Assembly (NCBI GenBank): GCA_938073925.1
Contig: CALJGH010000119.1
Coordinates: forward strand, 1-16,455
DNA from: an uncultured Nitrospinaceae bacterium
GTDB taxonomy: Bacteria; Nitrospinota; Nitrospinia; Nitrospinales; VA-1
Length of the DNA stretch: 16,455 bases
Reading direction: 5' to 3'
Under the pieces are notes generated by a model, which saw only the letters and a program-made list of their open reading frames with translations, searched no databases and was not told where the DNA came from. The translations under genes were made by a program, and so were the position numbers. The stretch's first letter is position 1. The number at the start of each line of letters is the position of its first letter. Shown here one piece after another: positions 1-7,719 of this stretch.

Positions 1-809
1 GTTGCTGGATTATAGCCTTCGTTTTCTATGAAAGTTCCTTCGCCTGATTCGCCGCCGAATACATGAATCCACCCGTTTAAGAATTGGGAAGTGATGCCAC
101 TGCGGGCCGTGGGCAAGGGAGCGTGTTTCGTCCATTTTTTAATTTTCGGATTGTAAGATTCATTGGAGTTGAGGTTATTGTGATAATTCACATCGATGCG
201 TCCGCCGATGACGAATAGCTTGCCATTAGCCTCGGTTGCGGTGAGGTGGTCTCGGGGTGTGGGCAATGGCGGTAAAATTTCCCAGTAATCGGTTGCCGGG
301 TCATACACTTCGTGGGCATCGCTGTTGACGAGATTGAATAATTTTCGGTGCGCTCCACCCACTAAATGAATTTTGCCGTCGATGACGGCGGCTGCGTGCG
401 CTCCCCTTGCGGTTAGCATGGGAGTTTTGTTAGACCATCTGTGCAAGTCGGGATCGTATTCATAAGTGGTGCTGACCGGCTTCCAGAGCCCACTTTTGAA
501 TCCACCAATAACATAAATTTTTCCATTCACCACCGCCGCTGTTGTGTGGTGCAACGCTTGCGGAAGCGGGACAGCCATGCCCCAATTGTTTAGCACTGGA
601 TTCCAGACATCGATACGAGTGGTAGCGCCTTTAGGGGTGAACCCACCTAACACGTATATTTTTCCGTCAAGAAGGACTGCTGAGTTTTCTGTTCGGGTGG
701 TGGGTGTTACAGGCAGTTGCTTCCAGGTTCCCTGCGCAGTAACTTGCGTGGGGTTGTAAATAAGGGAACCCAAAGTTCCCATGATTAGTATGGCAACGAA
801 GCGTTTCAT
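1..809 (-). CDS. Secreted kelch-repeat (beta-propeller) protein, C-terminus outside window
   Basis: I translated this frame by hand from the ATG whose complement is at 807-809. It stays open to the left edge (269 complete codons), so the C-terminus is missing. Residues 1-25 look like a Sec signal peptide: MKRF, a hydrophobic core, then VTA before QG. At least five kelch blades follow, each with a Gly-Gly doublet after a hydrophobic beta strand (GG at about 55, 102, 151, 202 and 252) and a downstream Tyr/Trp pair such as YDP...W. Such repeats form beta-propellers used for binding, but they do not reveal a ligand. The start lies 4 bases after the kdsA stop with no clear Shine-Dalgarno site, so it is probably translated as part of the kdsA operon. 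Its role is unknown; export to the periplasm or surface is inferred from the signal peptide. Confidence 0.88.
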   Translation of the reverse strand, partial: MKRFVAILIMGTLGSLIYNPTQVTAQGTWKQLPVTPTTRTENSAVLLDGKIYVLGGFTPKGATTRIDVWNPVLNNWGMAVPLPQALHHTTAAVVNGKIYVIGGFKSGLWKPVSTTYEYDPDLHRWSNKTPMLTARGAHAAAVIDGKIHLVGGAHRKLFNLVNSDAHEVYDPATDYWEILPPLPTPRDHLTATEANGKLFVIGGRIDVNYHNNLNSNESYNPKIKKWTKHAPLPTARSGITSQFLNGWIHVFGGESGEGTFIENEGYNPA

Positions 810-813
810 GATT

Positions 814-1668
814 TTAGTTTGAGTGAGACGCGGTTTTACCTTTTACGACCTGATCGAGTATTACCAGTTGTTCGAGTAGCTCTGGGAGCAGATCGATTTG
901 CAACATATTGGGTCCGTCTGAGAGTGCTTTGCTTGGATCGGTATGGATTTCCATGAATAAGGCATCGCAACCCACGGCTACGGCTCCGCGTGCCAGATCG
1001 GGAACCATCTCACTTTGTCCACCGCTTGTCGTGCCTTGTCCACCGGGTTGTTGCAGGCTATGGGTAGCATCGAATATCACCGGGTAGCCGTGTTCTCGCA
1101 TTAGAACCAGCGACCGCATATCGACGACAAGGTTGTTGTAACCGAAAGTAGCCCCGCGCTCAGTGAGTAAGATGTTGCTGTTACCGCTTTCTTCAAGTTT
1201 AACCACCACATTTTTCATATCCCACGGTGCGAGGAACTGGCCTTTTTTAACGTTGATGGGTTTACCTGTTTGCGCGGCCTTGACCAGCAAGTCGGTTTGA
1301 CGACAAAGGAACGCGGGAATCTGCAAGATGTCGAGGACTTCTGCCGCCGGATCAATTTCTTCTTCTTTATGAACGTCAGACAGAACTGGAAGGTCGAGTT
1401 CGGTTTTAATTTTTTGCAGTATTTTTAATCCGTCATTCAGCCCCGGACCGCGAAACGATTTTATGGAGGTACGGTTGGCTTTGTCGTAAGAAGCTTTGAA
1501 GATGAATGGCACGTGCAAATCTGTTGTAATTCGTTTGAGTTTTTCAGCGATCTCCATTGCAATTTTTTCCGACTCGATCACACAAGGCCCAGCGATGAGA
1601 GCTAAAGGATTTTGTCCTCCTATTGAAAGGGGACCAGCTGCAATTGAACGTGTTATTTTTGGATTCAT
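814..1668 (-). CDS. kdsA: 3-deoxy-D-manno-octulosonate 8-phosphate synthase (KDO-8-P synthase)
   Basis: A cytoplasmic enzyme that condenses phosphoenolpyruvate with arabinose 5-phosphate to give Kdo-8-phosphate, the committed step of Kdo synthesis for the LPS inner core. The protein is 284 residues, normal for the family. Visible motifs are AGPCVIES near the N-terminus, FKASYDKANRTS, the strand IPAFLCRQTDLL, NVKKGQFLAPWD, LTERGATFGYNNLVVDMRS and FDATHS. Cys29 in AGPC, the His of DATHS, the Glu of FMEIH and the Asp of ALSDG match the metal ligands of class II (metal-dependent, Aquifex-like) KdsA; the metal-independent E. coli type has Asn at the Cys position. The start overlaps the stop of the upstream receiver-like gene by ATGA, so translational coupling is likely. 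A kelch protein follows after 4 bases. Very secure call; the metal class is from family knowledge. Confidence 0.97.
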   Translation of the reverse strand: MNPKITRSIAAGPLSIGGQNPLALIAGPCVIESEKIAMEIAEKLKRITTDLHVPFIFKASYDKANRTSIKSFRGPGLNDGLKILQKIKTELDLPVLSDVHKEEEIDPAAEVLDILQIPAFLCRQTDLLVKAAQTGKPINVKKGQFLAPWDMKNVVVKLEESGNSNILLTERGATFGYNNLVVDMRSLVLMREHGYPVIFDATHSLQQPGGQGTTSGGQSEMVPDLARGAVAVGCDALFMEIHTDPSKALSDGPNMLQIDLLPELLEQLVILDQVVKGKTASHSN

Positions 1669-2111
1669 TCTGGCCTCGGTGACAATGCCGCTTGAACTTC
1701 ATCCGAAATAGGAACCGGGTGAGGAACTTCGGTGCGCGATGGCAAACCCTCTGGAGTCAGAAGGCCGAGCATTATTTCTCTCACTTTTTCATTATTGGAT
1801 GCTTTGTAGGGAGAGGCAAAACCATTTTCCGATAGTTCTGTAAGATTGATATCCGGAAAATCATTATTCAAAGAAAGAATGATCGGTATCTGGCGATATT
1901 TTTTTTTTACATTGAACAGATGTTTGATTTCGTTTTTATCTCTTCGGGGTGCAAACACAATCAGGTCGCAACGGATGAGATCGGGACGCTTGAAACAATC
2001 GTTGATGGCGATAAACGTCATAACGGTAATGATTTCTTCGCTGAGAAATTTTGCCATTTGAATGCGCTCGCCGCGAATTGGGTCGACAATAAATACTGTT
2101 TTATAACTCAT
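1665..2111 (-). CDS. Degenerate response-regulator receiver-like protein
   Basis: A 148-residue protein with the strand/helix pattern of a CheY-like receiver domain over residues about 4-118: KTVFIVDP, CDLIVFAP, IPIILSL and a late GFASPYK. The usual acidic pair after strand 1 is reduced to one Asp (D10). The phosphoacceptor position at the end of strand 3 is Ala54 (DLIVFAP in place of DLxxxD), and strand 4 ends in Ser-Leu. The conserved Lys near strand 5 seems kept (PYK). It is therefore probably a phosphorylation-independent pseudo-receiver with a short proline-rich tail. No DNA-binding or enzymatic output domain is visible. The ATG is preceded by AAGG about 5 bases upstream, and the stop overlaps the kdsA start (ATGA). 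The fold assignment is by eye and moderately sure; the function is unknown. Confidence 0.72.
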   Translation of the reverse strand: MSYKTVFIVDPIRGERIQMAKFLSEEIITVMTFIAINDCFKRPDLIRCDLIVFAPRRDKNEIKHLFNVKKKYRQIPIILSLNNDFPDINLTELSENGFASPYKASNNEKVREIMLGLLTPEGLPSRTEVPHPVPISDEVQAALSPRPE

Positions 2112-2203
2112 CCAACCTTCTTGAAATTAAATTAAAAGTTAATTCATTTTAGCATTTATTTTTCGGTAAAACCTCTTTGATTTGCGCTAGTCGCTATGAA
2201 ACA

Positions 2204-3523
2204 ATGTCAAGAAAGCAAAACTTCTGGTTTTCTATTATGCTGAATAAAAGCTCCTTTCTCTTTTTAGTGTTTCTCTGGTTCGCATCTCCCGTCTTTGCGG
2301 CAAATCAAATCGTTGTCGTCAAAATTTTCGGTGCTATAAACCCTGCTGTAGCGGAATTTGTCTCGCAGGAAATCCATCAAGCCAATAAGGAACAACAGGC
2401 GCTGATTGTTCTTAACATGGATACTCCAGGCGGACTGGATACTTCGATGCGGCAGATCATCAAAAAAATTCAAAGCTCGCATGTGCCAGTAGCTTCTTAT
2501 GTTTCACCAAGTGGGTCGCGAGCCGCTTCAGCAGGTACTTTCATTACTATTGCTTCGCATATTGCCGCGATGGCTCCGGGGACGAATATTGGAGCGGCGC
2601 ATCCGGTAAATATGATGGGCGGTAATAACCAGCAAGAATCGACCATGGATAAGAAAGTGGTCAACGATGCGGCGGCCTATATACGTTCTCTCGCCGAACT
2701 TAGAAACCGAAACAGTCATTGGGCAGAGCTTGCCGTAGTGAAAAGCGTTTCGATTTCTGCGGAAGAAGCGAAGCGGCTGAATGTGATCGACCTCATTGCC
2801 GGAAATGTGAAAGCCCTCATACTTGCGATTGACGGCAGAGAAATTCAGACCACATCAGGACCGATGACATTGAAAACTGGGAGGCTGGAAATCGTGTATC
2901 ACGAAATGAGTCCGCGACTGAAAATGCTGGATATTATTTCTAATCCAAATGTGGCATACGTTCTTATGATGATAGGAGTGGTGGGTCTTTATTTTGAAAT
3001 GTCGAATCCCGGACTGGTTTTTCCAGGGGTGATCGGTGCCGTCAGTATGGTACTTGCTCTTTATGCCATGCAAACTCTTCCCATTGACTATGCGGGGCTG
3101 TTATTGGTTTTACTCGGAGCTCTATTCTTTATAGCGGAAATTGGAGTGATGAGTTATGGGCTTTTGTCGCTCGCGGGTGTGGTATCGATTTTTCTAGGAT
3201 CGACGATGTTAATAGACAGTGACGACCCGGCGATGCAGATTTCTCAATCTATTCTTTACCCTACTTTGGGGCTGACAATAGTTTTTTCTATTGGCATCAT
3301 CGTTTTTGCGACCCAAACTCGTAATTTGAAAAAGCAGGGGGGAGCAGAGGGAATGCTTGGCGAGACGGGTATTGTTAAGGAGAATTTGAATCCACACGGG
3401 CGCGTTCTGGTGCATGGAGAATTGTGGGACGCGGAATGCGAAGGGGAGATAATGGAAGGCGAGCATGTTATTGTTGAATCGGTCGAAGGATTAAAAGTAA
3501 GAGTGAAAAAAAACTCCTTATAA
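2204..3523 (+). CDS. NfeD-family membrane-bound serine protease (ClpP-class protease + NfeD OB domain)
   Basis: From the ATG at 2204 the protein is 439 residues. Residues about 13-32 are a signal peptide ending SPVFA. Residues 35-230 are the ClpP/crotonase-like protease domain with MDTPGG and SRAASAG, where Ser109 is the likely nucleophile; Lys150 or Lys151 is the candidate general base of the Ser-Lys dyad seen in archaeal PH1510. About five hydrophobic membrane segments follow (near 250-265, 272-290, 297-313, 315-337, 352-370). Residues 383-437 form the NfeD OB-fold domain (GETGIV..LNPHGRVLVHGELWDAE). The family is tied to membrane quality control and usually works with a stomatin/flotillin partner, which is absent here. 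The start is uncertain: TTG at 2177 (448 aa), ATG at 2204 and ATG at 2237 (428 aa) are all in frame, and none has a good Shine-Dalgarno site. The next gene, a hydrolase, begins 12 bases later. Confidence 0.9.
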   Translation: MSRKQNFWFSIMLNKSSFLFLVFLWFASPVFAANQIVVVKIFGAINPAVAEFVSQEIHQANKEQQALIVLNMDTPGGLDTSMRQIIKKIQSSHVPVASYVSPSGSRAASAGTFITIASHIAAMAPGTNIGAAHPVNMMGGNNQQESTMDKKVVNDAAAYIRSLAELRNRNSHWAELAVVKSVSISAEEAKRLNVIDLIAGNVKALILAIDGREIQTTSGPMTLKTGRLEIVYHEMSPRLKMLDIISNPNVAYVLMMIGVVGLYFEMSNPGLVFPGVIGAVSMVLALYAMQTLPIDYAGLLLVLLGALFFIAEIGVMSYGLLSLAGVVSIFLGSTMLIDSDDPAMQISQSILYPTLGLTIVFSIGIIVFATQTRNLKKQGGAEGMLGETGIVKENLNPHGRVLVHGELWDAECEGEIMEGEHVIVESVEGLKVRVKKNSL

Positions 3524-3535
3524 CTTTTTCTAAAC

Positions 3536-4393
3536 ATGAAAGCGCTGATGACAATTTTTCAATCCATAGGGGTGATGGCATTACTGGTTCTCCTTTATGC
3601 GGTGTTGTTAGTCGGTTGTGAAAAAAAGATCATTTTTCATCCTGCCAAATTCCCTGAAGGTTATTGGAACCCCGTTTCTTTAGGTTTAAAAGCTAAGGAC
3701 ATTTCATTTCAGTCTGAAGATGGAGTGAACCTGCATGGCTGGTTTGTTCCAACTTCGGGTGCGAGAGCGACTCTGCTATGGTTTCATGGCAATGCGGGTA
3801 ACTTGAGTCACCGTCTAGACAATATTCAGCGATTGCTTCCCTTGAAACTTAATATTTTTATTTTCGACTATCGTGGTTACGGTAAAAGCGAGGGCGAGCC
3901 GGATGAGCAGGGGATATATAAAGATTCGCAGGCGGCTTACAATAAGGTTCTTGAACTAAAAGGGGTGTCGGTCGATTCGCTTTTTCTTTTCGGTCGTTCA
4001 CTGGGGGGTATTTGCGCAGTGGAGACGGCTCTTAATAACTCGGCGCGTGCGTTGATCCTCGAATCGGTTTTCACCTCGGCCTCCGATATGTCGAGAAAAA
4101 TTATGCCCCTGATTCCACTGGGGTGGGCCATCCGATCCAAGCTTGATGCTATTAATAAGGTGCCGGAACTCAAGCTTCCCAAACTATTCCTTCACGGCGA
4201 TAGGGATGAGATTGTTCCCTTTGATCTGGGGAGAAAGCTTTATGAGGCGGCGGCGGACCCTAAAAATTTTCACATCATCCGAGGCGCGGGCCATAATGAC
4301 ACCTACATCATGGGCGGCCGCGATTACTATAATTCCCTTGATGAATTTATTACTGAAACGCTTAAAATTCCCATGACCTTGCAGAAAATTTAA
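3536..4393 (+). CDS. Alpha/beta hydrolase (BEM46/ABHD13-like), probable lipoprotein or membrane-anchored
   Basis: A 285-residue serine hydrolase. Residues 5-27 are hydrophobic and end in a lipobox-like LVGC (Cys28), so the protein is either a lipoprotein or held by one membrane anchor with the enzyme outside the cytoplasm. The alpha/beta-hydrolase core shows HGNAGN (84-89, oxyanion region), DYRGYGKSEG (111-120), the nucleophile elbow GRSLGG with Ser155, HGDRDEIVP with candidate acid Asp224, and AGHND with His253. This layout matches the BEM46/YfhR type. The substrate cannot be read from sequence; thioesterase, lipase and peptidase roles are all known in the superfamily. It lies 12 bases after the nfeD-type gene and is likely co-transcribed with it. 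Fold and catalytic residues are secure, the specific function is open. Confidence 0.88.
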   Translation: MKALMTIFQSIGVMALLVLLYAVLLVGCEKKIIFHPAKFPEGYWNPVSLGLKAKDISFQSEDGVNLHGWFVPTSGARATLLWFHGNAGNLSHRLDNIQRLLPLKLNIFIFDYRGYGKSEGEPDEQGIYKDSQAAYNKVLELKGVSVDSLFLFGRSLGGICAVETALNNSARALILESVFTSASDMSRKIMPLIPLGWAIRSKLDAINKVPELKLPKLFLHGDRDEIVPFDLGRKLYEAAADPKNFHIIRGAGHNDTYIMGGRDYYNSLDEFITETLKIPMTLQKI

Positions 4394-4436
4394 GCTACAT
4401 TGATCTCTTCATTTTAAAGCTAACTGCATTAAACAT

Positions 4437-5591
4437 ATGATTCGACAGGACATTTTAAAAAATATCAAGCGGGTGGTTATAAAGATCGGCAGCAGCGTTA
4501 TCTCTAATAAAGATAAGGGGCGATCTTCACTTGAGTGCGGATTGAGCAAAGACTGGGTGAGGCATTATGCCCGCCAGATAAAGCTGATTCAAGATAAGGG
4601 ATACGATGTGGTGCTGGTCTCTTCCGGTGCTATAATGGCGGGGCGCGAAAGATTGGGGTTGAGCCGAGCCGATCTTTCTATCCCAGAAAAGCAGGCTTGC
4701 GCTGCTATCGGCCAGAGTTTTCTCATGCACACCTATGAAAAAGCTTTTGAGAAAAAAGATATAAAGGTTGCGCAGATTTTGTTGAGCCACGATGATCTAG
4801 GCAATCGCCGCCGTTACCTGAATGCAAAACATACGATAGAAGCTCTTTTAGAACGCAATGTTATTCCCATTATCAATGAAAACGATTCTGTTACGGTCGA
4901 AGAGATCAAGATTGGGGATAATGACACGCTATCGGCCACGGTTGCCTGTTTGGTTGATTCACAACTTTTGATAATTCTTTCAGATGTTGAAGGGCTGTTT
5001 AACAGGGACCCTTCTATAAAGATAAAAGGTGAAAAGGCAGAGCTGCTTTCACATGTCGCCCGTGTCAATGATGAGATCGAGCGTACAGCGGGAAAGAGTA
5101 ATAATAAACTGACGGTAGGGGGAATGTATACCAAGGTGATTGCAGCAAAAAAGACAATGAGTTTTGGTATTCCCACTTTGGTTGTGAATGGGCTGGATGA
5201 AAAAGTGCTGGAAAATATATTTTCGGGTAAAGATGTGGGCACTTTGTTCTGGTCGGGTAAAGGGAAAATTCGTGATCGAAAACATTGGATCGCCCACACC
5301 CTCAAGCCTGCAGGAACTCTTGTTGTCGATGCTGGTGCGAGAAAAGCCTTGATAAAAAGAGGCAAGAGTTTACTGCCTGCCGGGCTGATAAAAGTTAAAG
5401 GTGATTTTGAATTTGGCAAAGCGGTCATGATTGTCGATGAAGAGGGCAAAGAAATCGGCCGAGGTCTCGTCAATTATAATTCCAGCGACTTGCTTAGAAT
5501 TAAGGGTATGAAAACCCCGGCTATCAAAAAAATGATCGGTAAATCATTTTATGAAGAGGTAATTCATCGCGACGATTTGGTGATTTTTTGA
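4437..5591 (+). CDS. proB: Glutamate 5-kinase
   Basis: ATP-dependent phosphorylation of L-glutamate to gamma-glutamyl phosphate, the first step of proline synthesis, in the cytoplasm. The 384 residues give the two-domain form: an amino-acid kinase domain (about 8-255) with KIGSS (16-20), SSGAI (62-66), INENDSV (146-152), GDND (160-163), LSDVEGL (181-187) and GGMYTK (228-233), then a C-terminal PUA domain (about 290-365) with TLVVDAGARKAL and GRGLVNYNSSDL. PUA-containing ProB proteins are usually feedback-inhibited by proline. The partner gene proA (glutamyl phosphate reductase) is not next to it, although the two are adjacent in many genomes. It begins 43 bases after the hydrolase gene with no obvious strong Shine-Dalgarno site. 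Confidence 0.96.
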   Translation: MIRQDILKNIKRVVIKIGSSVISNKDKGRSSLECGLSKDWVRHYARQIKLIQDKGYDVVLVSSGAIMAGRERLGLSRADLSIPEKQACAAIGQSFLMHTYEKAFEKKDIKVAQILLSHDDLGNRRRYLNAKHTIEALLERNVIPIINENDSVTVEEIKIGDNDTLSATVACLVDSQLLIILSDVEGLFNRDPSIKIKGEKAELLSHVARVNDEIERTAGKSNNKLTVGGMYTKVIAAKKTMSFGIPTLVVNGLDEKVLENIFSGKDVGTLFWSGKGKIRDRKHWIAHTLKPAGTLVVDAGARKALIKRGKSLLPAGLIKVKGDFEFGKAVMIVDEEGKEIGRGLVNYNSSDLLRIKGMKTPAIKKMIGKSFYEEVIHRDDLVIF

Positions 5592-5650
5592 TTTTTTTCT
5601 TTAAGCCTAGAATTCTTTTGTTCGCAGAAAAGGTTTTGCGAGTAACCAAC

Positions 5651-5655
5651 GGAGG
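5651..5655 (+). promoter_or_regulatory. Ribosome binding site GGAGG deciding a GTG start
   Basis: GGAGG lies 6 bases upstream of the GTG at 5662. No ATG is suitably placed, so this site fixes the GTG start of the cysteine-cluster gene. Confidence 0.8.
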
Positions 5656-5661
5656 TACTCC

Positions 5662-6069
5662 GTGAAATGGTGGGAAAAAGAACCGCTGCGTTTTGAATGT
5701 CAGCCTGACTGCTTTAAATGCTGTACCAAACCCGGCATTGTTCATTTTGATCGCGAAGATATAAGAAATGCTGCCGACTATCTAGGTATCCCCCTTGCAG
5801 AGTTTAAAAAAACCTTTCTAATCCGCGATGATGGTGAATGGGTCCTCGAAGTCGGAGAAGACGGCGCACCCTGCAGTTTTCTAACGGATAAAGGATGCGG
5901 TATCCACGAAGGGAAACCAAAACAATGCCAGTCTTACCCTTTCTGGCGTGAGAATATGGATTCCAAAAATATGTGGAAACTGATTGGCGGATTTTGTCCG
6001 GGTATCGATATAGGACCGATGATAAAAGTCGACACCATTAAATCCTTCCTCAAAAAATTCAGGTACTGA
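5662..6069 (+). CDS. YkgJ-family cysteine-cluster protein (putative zinc/iron-chelating)
   Basis: A 135-residue protein starting at GTG with a perfect GGAGG 6 bases upstream. The conserved cysteine pattern is visible: C13-x3-C17-x2-CC20-21 (FECQPDCFKCC), then APC, GCGIHEGKPKQCQSYPFW in the middle and GGFCPG near the C-terminus. This is the signature of the YkgJ/CxxCxxCC family, predicted to bind a metal ion or Fe-S cluster. The G-C-x-I/V-H/Y...R/K-P..C..YPFW motif is typical. The biochemical role is not established for most members. It sits 70 bases after proB and 258 bases before purA, and neither neighbour explains its job. The family call is secure; the function is unknown. Confidence 0.87.
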   Translation: MKWWEKEPLRFECQPDCFKCCTKPGIVHFDREDIRNAADYLGIPLAEFKKTFLIRDDGEWVLEVGEDGAPCSFLTDKGCGIHEGKPKQCQSYPFWRENMDSKNMWKLIGGFCPGIDIGPMIKVDTIKSFLKKFRY

Positions 6070-6070
6070 C

Positions 6071-6247
6071 CACTCGGCGTGGGGCCAATAAGTCAGGGCC
6101 TTTATGCCGCGATACCCTTGCCCTCGAGCTTCTGGATATAAATTTATAAAAAAGCCCATATCTCATTTTTCAAAATAAAAATAATAACGATATTTCTCTG
6201 TTTTTTATAGAGTTGAGGGCTCGGCTCTTTGGCCCTACGCCGAGTAG
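6071..6247. repeat. Imperfect inverted repeat flanking an AT-rich spacer upstream of purA
   Basis: Left arm 6072-6087 (ACTCGGCGTGGGGCCA) and right arm 6230-6245 (TGGCCCTACGCCGAGT) are reverse complements at 15 of 16 positions, separated by 142 bases. The left arm follows directly after the stop codon at 6067-6069; the right arm ends 2 bases before the purA -35 box. The interior is AT-rich. TGAC occurs just outside both arms (6067-6070 and 6249-6252), which could be chance. It could be a small non-autonomous mobile element (MITE-like) or a regulatory structure. Confidence 0.5.
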
Positions 6248-6276
6248 TTGACAAGGGCGGAAGGGGTGAGCATAAT
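6248..6276 (+). promoter_or_regulatory. Sigma70-type promoter for purA
   Basis: TTGACA at 6248-6253 and CATAAT at 6271-6276 are separated by exactly 17 bases: a perfect -35 box and a -10 box with one mismatch. Transcription would begin near 6283, leaving a leader of about 45 bases before the purA ATG. The leader contains two T-runs just ahead of the ribosome binding site. Confidence 0.72.
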
Positions 6277-6327
6277 ACCGGGCTGGCTTTAGACATAATG
6301 GTTTTTTTAATTTTTTTGGAGTGATTC

Positions 6328-7626
6328 ATGCCGGTTTTAGTGGTGGTGGGAATGCAGTGGGGAGACGAAGGCAAAGGCAAGATCATCGACTTGTTTGCTG
6401 AAAATGTCGATGTGGTGGCTCGTTATCAAGGAGGGCATAACGCGGGGCATACCATTTGTTTTGATGAAAAAGAATTTGTTTTGCACCTCATTCCTTCAGG
6501 AATTTTTCACGCTGGCAAACTCTGTGTGATTGGTAATGGAGTTGTGGTTGACCCTATCGCGTTGGCAGATGAGATGCGTCAATTGGAAGAGATGGATGTC
6601 GAGCTGGAAGGCAGATTGGTTATCAGTGATCGGGCCAATTTAATCATGCCTTACCACGGGGTTAGTGATCAAGGTCGCGAAAAAGGCGATGGGAAGTTTG
6701 AGAAGATCGGCACCACAGGGCGAGGTATTGGCCCTTCCTATGCAGATAAGATTGCACGCTCTGGCATTAGAACCTGCGATTTGAGAGATGAAAAATATCT
6801 TCGAAATCGTTTGGAAGCGAACTATGAAGAAAAAAGTCAGGTGCTTAAAAGTCTGTATGGAAAACAATTGCCGGGGTTAGATGGTCTCTTTAATGATCTG
6901 ATGGTTTTTCGAGAGGTTATTCTAAAGTATCTAGTAGACACGAATGTATTGATGAATGATCTGATCTCGCAGAATAAAAAGATTCTTTGCGAAGGTGCGC
7001 AAGGCACCATGCTGGATGTTGACCATGGAACGTATCCATTTGTGACCTCTTCGAATTCATCGGCAGGAGGTGCATGTACGGGACTGGCTATACCCCCTAC
7101 AAAAATTGATCGAGTGCTTGGGGTAGTTAAAGCTTATACCACTCGTGTTGGCGAAGGGCCTTTCCCAACAGAACTATTGGATAAAGACGGCGAACAACTG
7201 GGAAAAGTAGGGCATGAATTCGGCGCCACTACTGGAAGACAAAGACGTTGCGGCTGGTTCGATGCGGTGGTTGCTCGATACGCTATCCAAATTAATGGAA
7301 TCGATGCATTGATTCTGACAAAGATCGATGTGCTTGATGGATTCAAAACCATAAAAGTTTGTACTGGATATAAGTTTGAGGGAAAAGTTTATCCAGATAT
7401 GCCCGCTGATCCTAAAATTCTTGAAAGCTGTCAGCCCGTTTACACTGAGCATGAAGGCTGGATGGAAAAAACCGCTGGGATTCAAGACTTCGATGCATTG
7501 CCACAAAAAGCCAAAAACTATGTAAAATATCTTAGCGATTTACTGGAAACTCCTTTTTTGATTGTCTCAACAGGGCCGGATCGCGAAGAGACAATTCAAC
7601 TCGGTCCCTTATTTGCCGATTCTTGA
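6328..7626 (+). CDS. purA: Adenylosuccinate synthetase
   Basis: Converts IMP, aspartate and GTP to adenylosuccinate, the first committed step from IMP to AMP, in the cytoplasm. The 432 residues match the family length. Motifs in order: GMQWGDEGKGK (8-18) with the catalytic Asp13; QGGHNAGHT with catalytic His41; IGTTGRGIGPSYADK; CEGAQGTMLDVDHGTYPFVTSSN; GVVKAYTTRVGEGPFPTE; the IMP/aspartate-binding TTGRQRRCGWFD; and the GTP-binding LTKIDVLDG. The start has GGAG at 6318-6321, 6 bases upstream of the ATG, and a strong promoter at 6248-6276. The 3' end is followed by a 93-base gap and then cstA. Confidence 0.98.
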   Translation: MPVLVVVGMQWGDEGKGKIIDLFAENVDVVARYQGGHNAGHTICFDEKEFVLHLIPSGIFHAGKLCVIGNGVVVDPIALADEMRQLEEMDVELEGRLVISDRANLIMPYHGVSDQGREKGDGKFEKIGTTGRGIGPSYADKIARSGIRTCDLRDEKYLRNRLEANYEEKSQVLKSLYGKQLPGLDGLFNDLMVFREVILKYLVDTNVLMNDLISQNKKILCEGAQGTMLDVDHGTYPFVTSSNSSAGGACTGLAIPPTKIDRVLGVVKAYTTRVGEGPFPTELLDKDGEQLGKVGHEFGATTGRQRRCGWFDAVVARYAIQINGIDALILTKIDVLDGFKTIKVCTGYKFEGKVYPDMPADPKILESCQPVYTEHEGWMEKTAGIQDFDALPQKAKNYVKYLSDLLETPFLIVSTGPDREETIQLGPLFADS

Positions 7627-7674
7627 TCCTCCCCCTGCCAAAGAAATTCTGATAGCCCCCCGCCATCAAGTGAG

Positions 7675-7680
7675 TATAAT
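7675..7680 (+). promoter_or_regulatory. Possible -10 box (TATAAT) for cstA
   Basis: A perfect TATAAT sits in the purA-cstA gap about 40 bases before the cstA ATG, so a start near 7687 would give a leader of about 33 bases. No good -35 box lies 16-18 bases upstream; that stretch is C-rich. The site may need an activator, or may be chance in AT-rich sequence. Confidence 0.4.
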
Positions 7681-7719
7681 ATTGATGTAAACATTTGATC
7701 CATTTTGAGGCTGTATTTT

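Noticed and set aside
4814..5473. Long minus-strand open frame (219 codons) inside proB
   Set aside because: Entirely antisense to the well-conserved proB; its residue content is Ser/Pro/Leu-rich as expected from an antisense shadow and matches no family.
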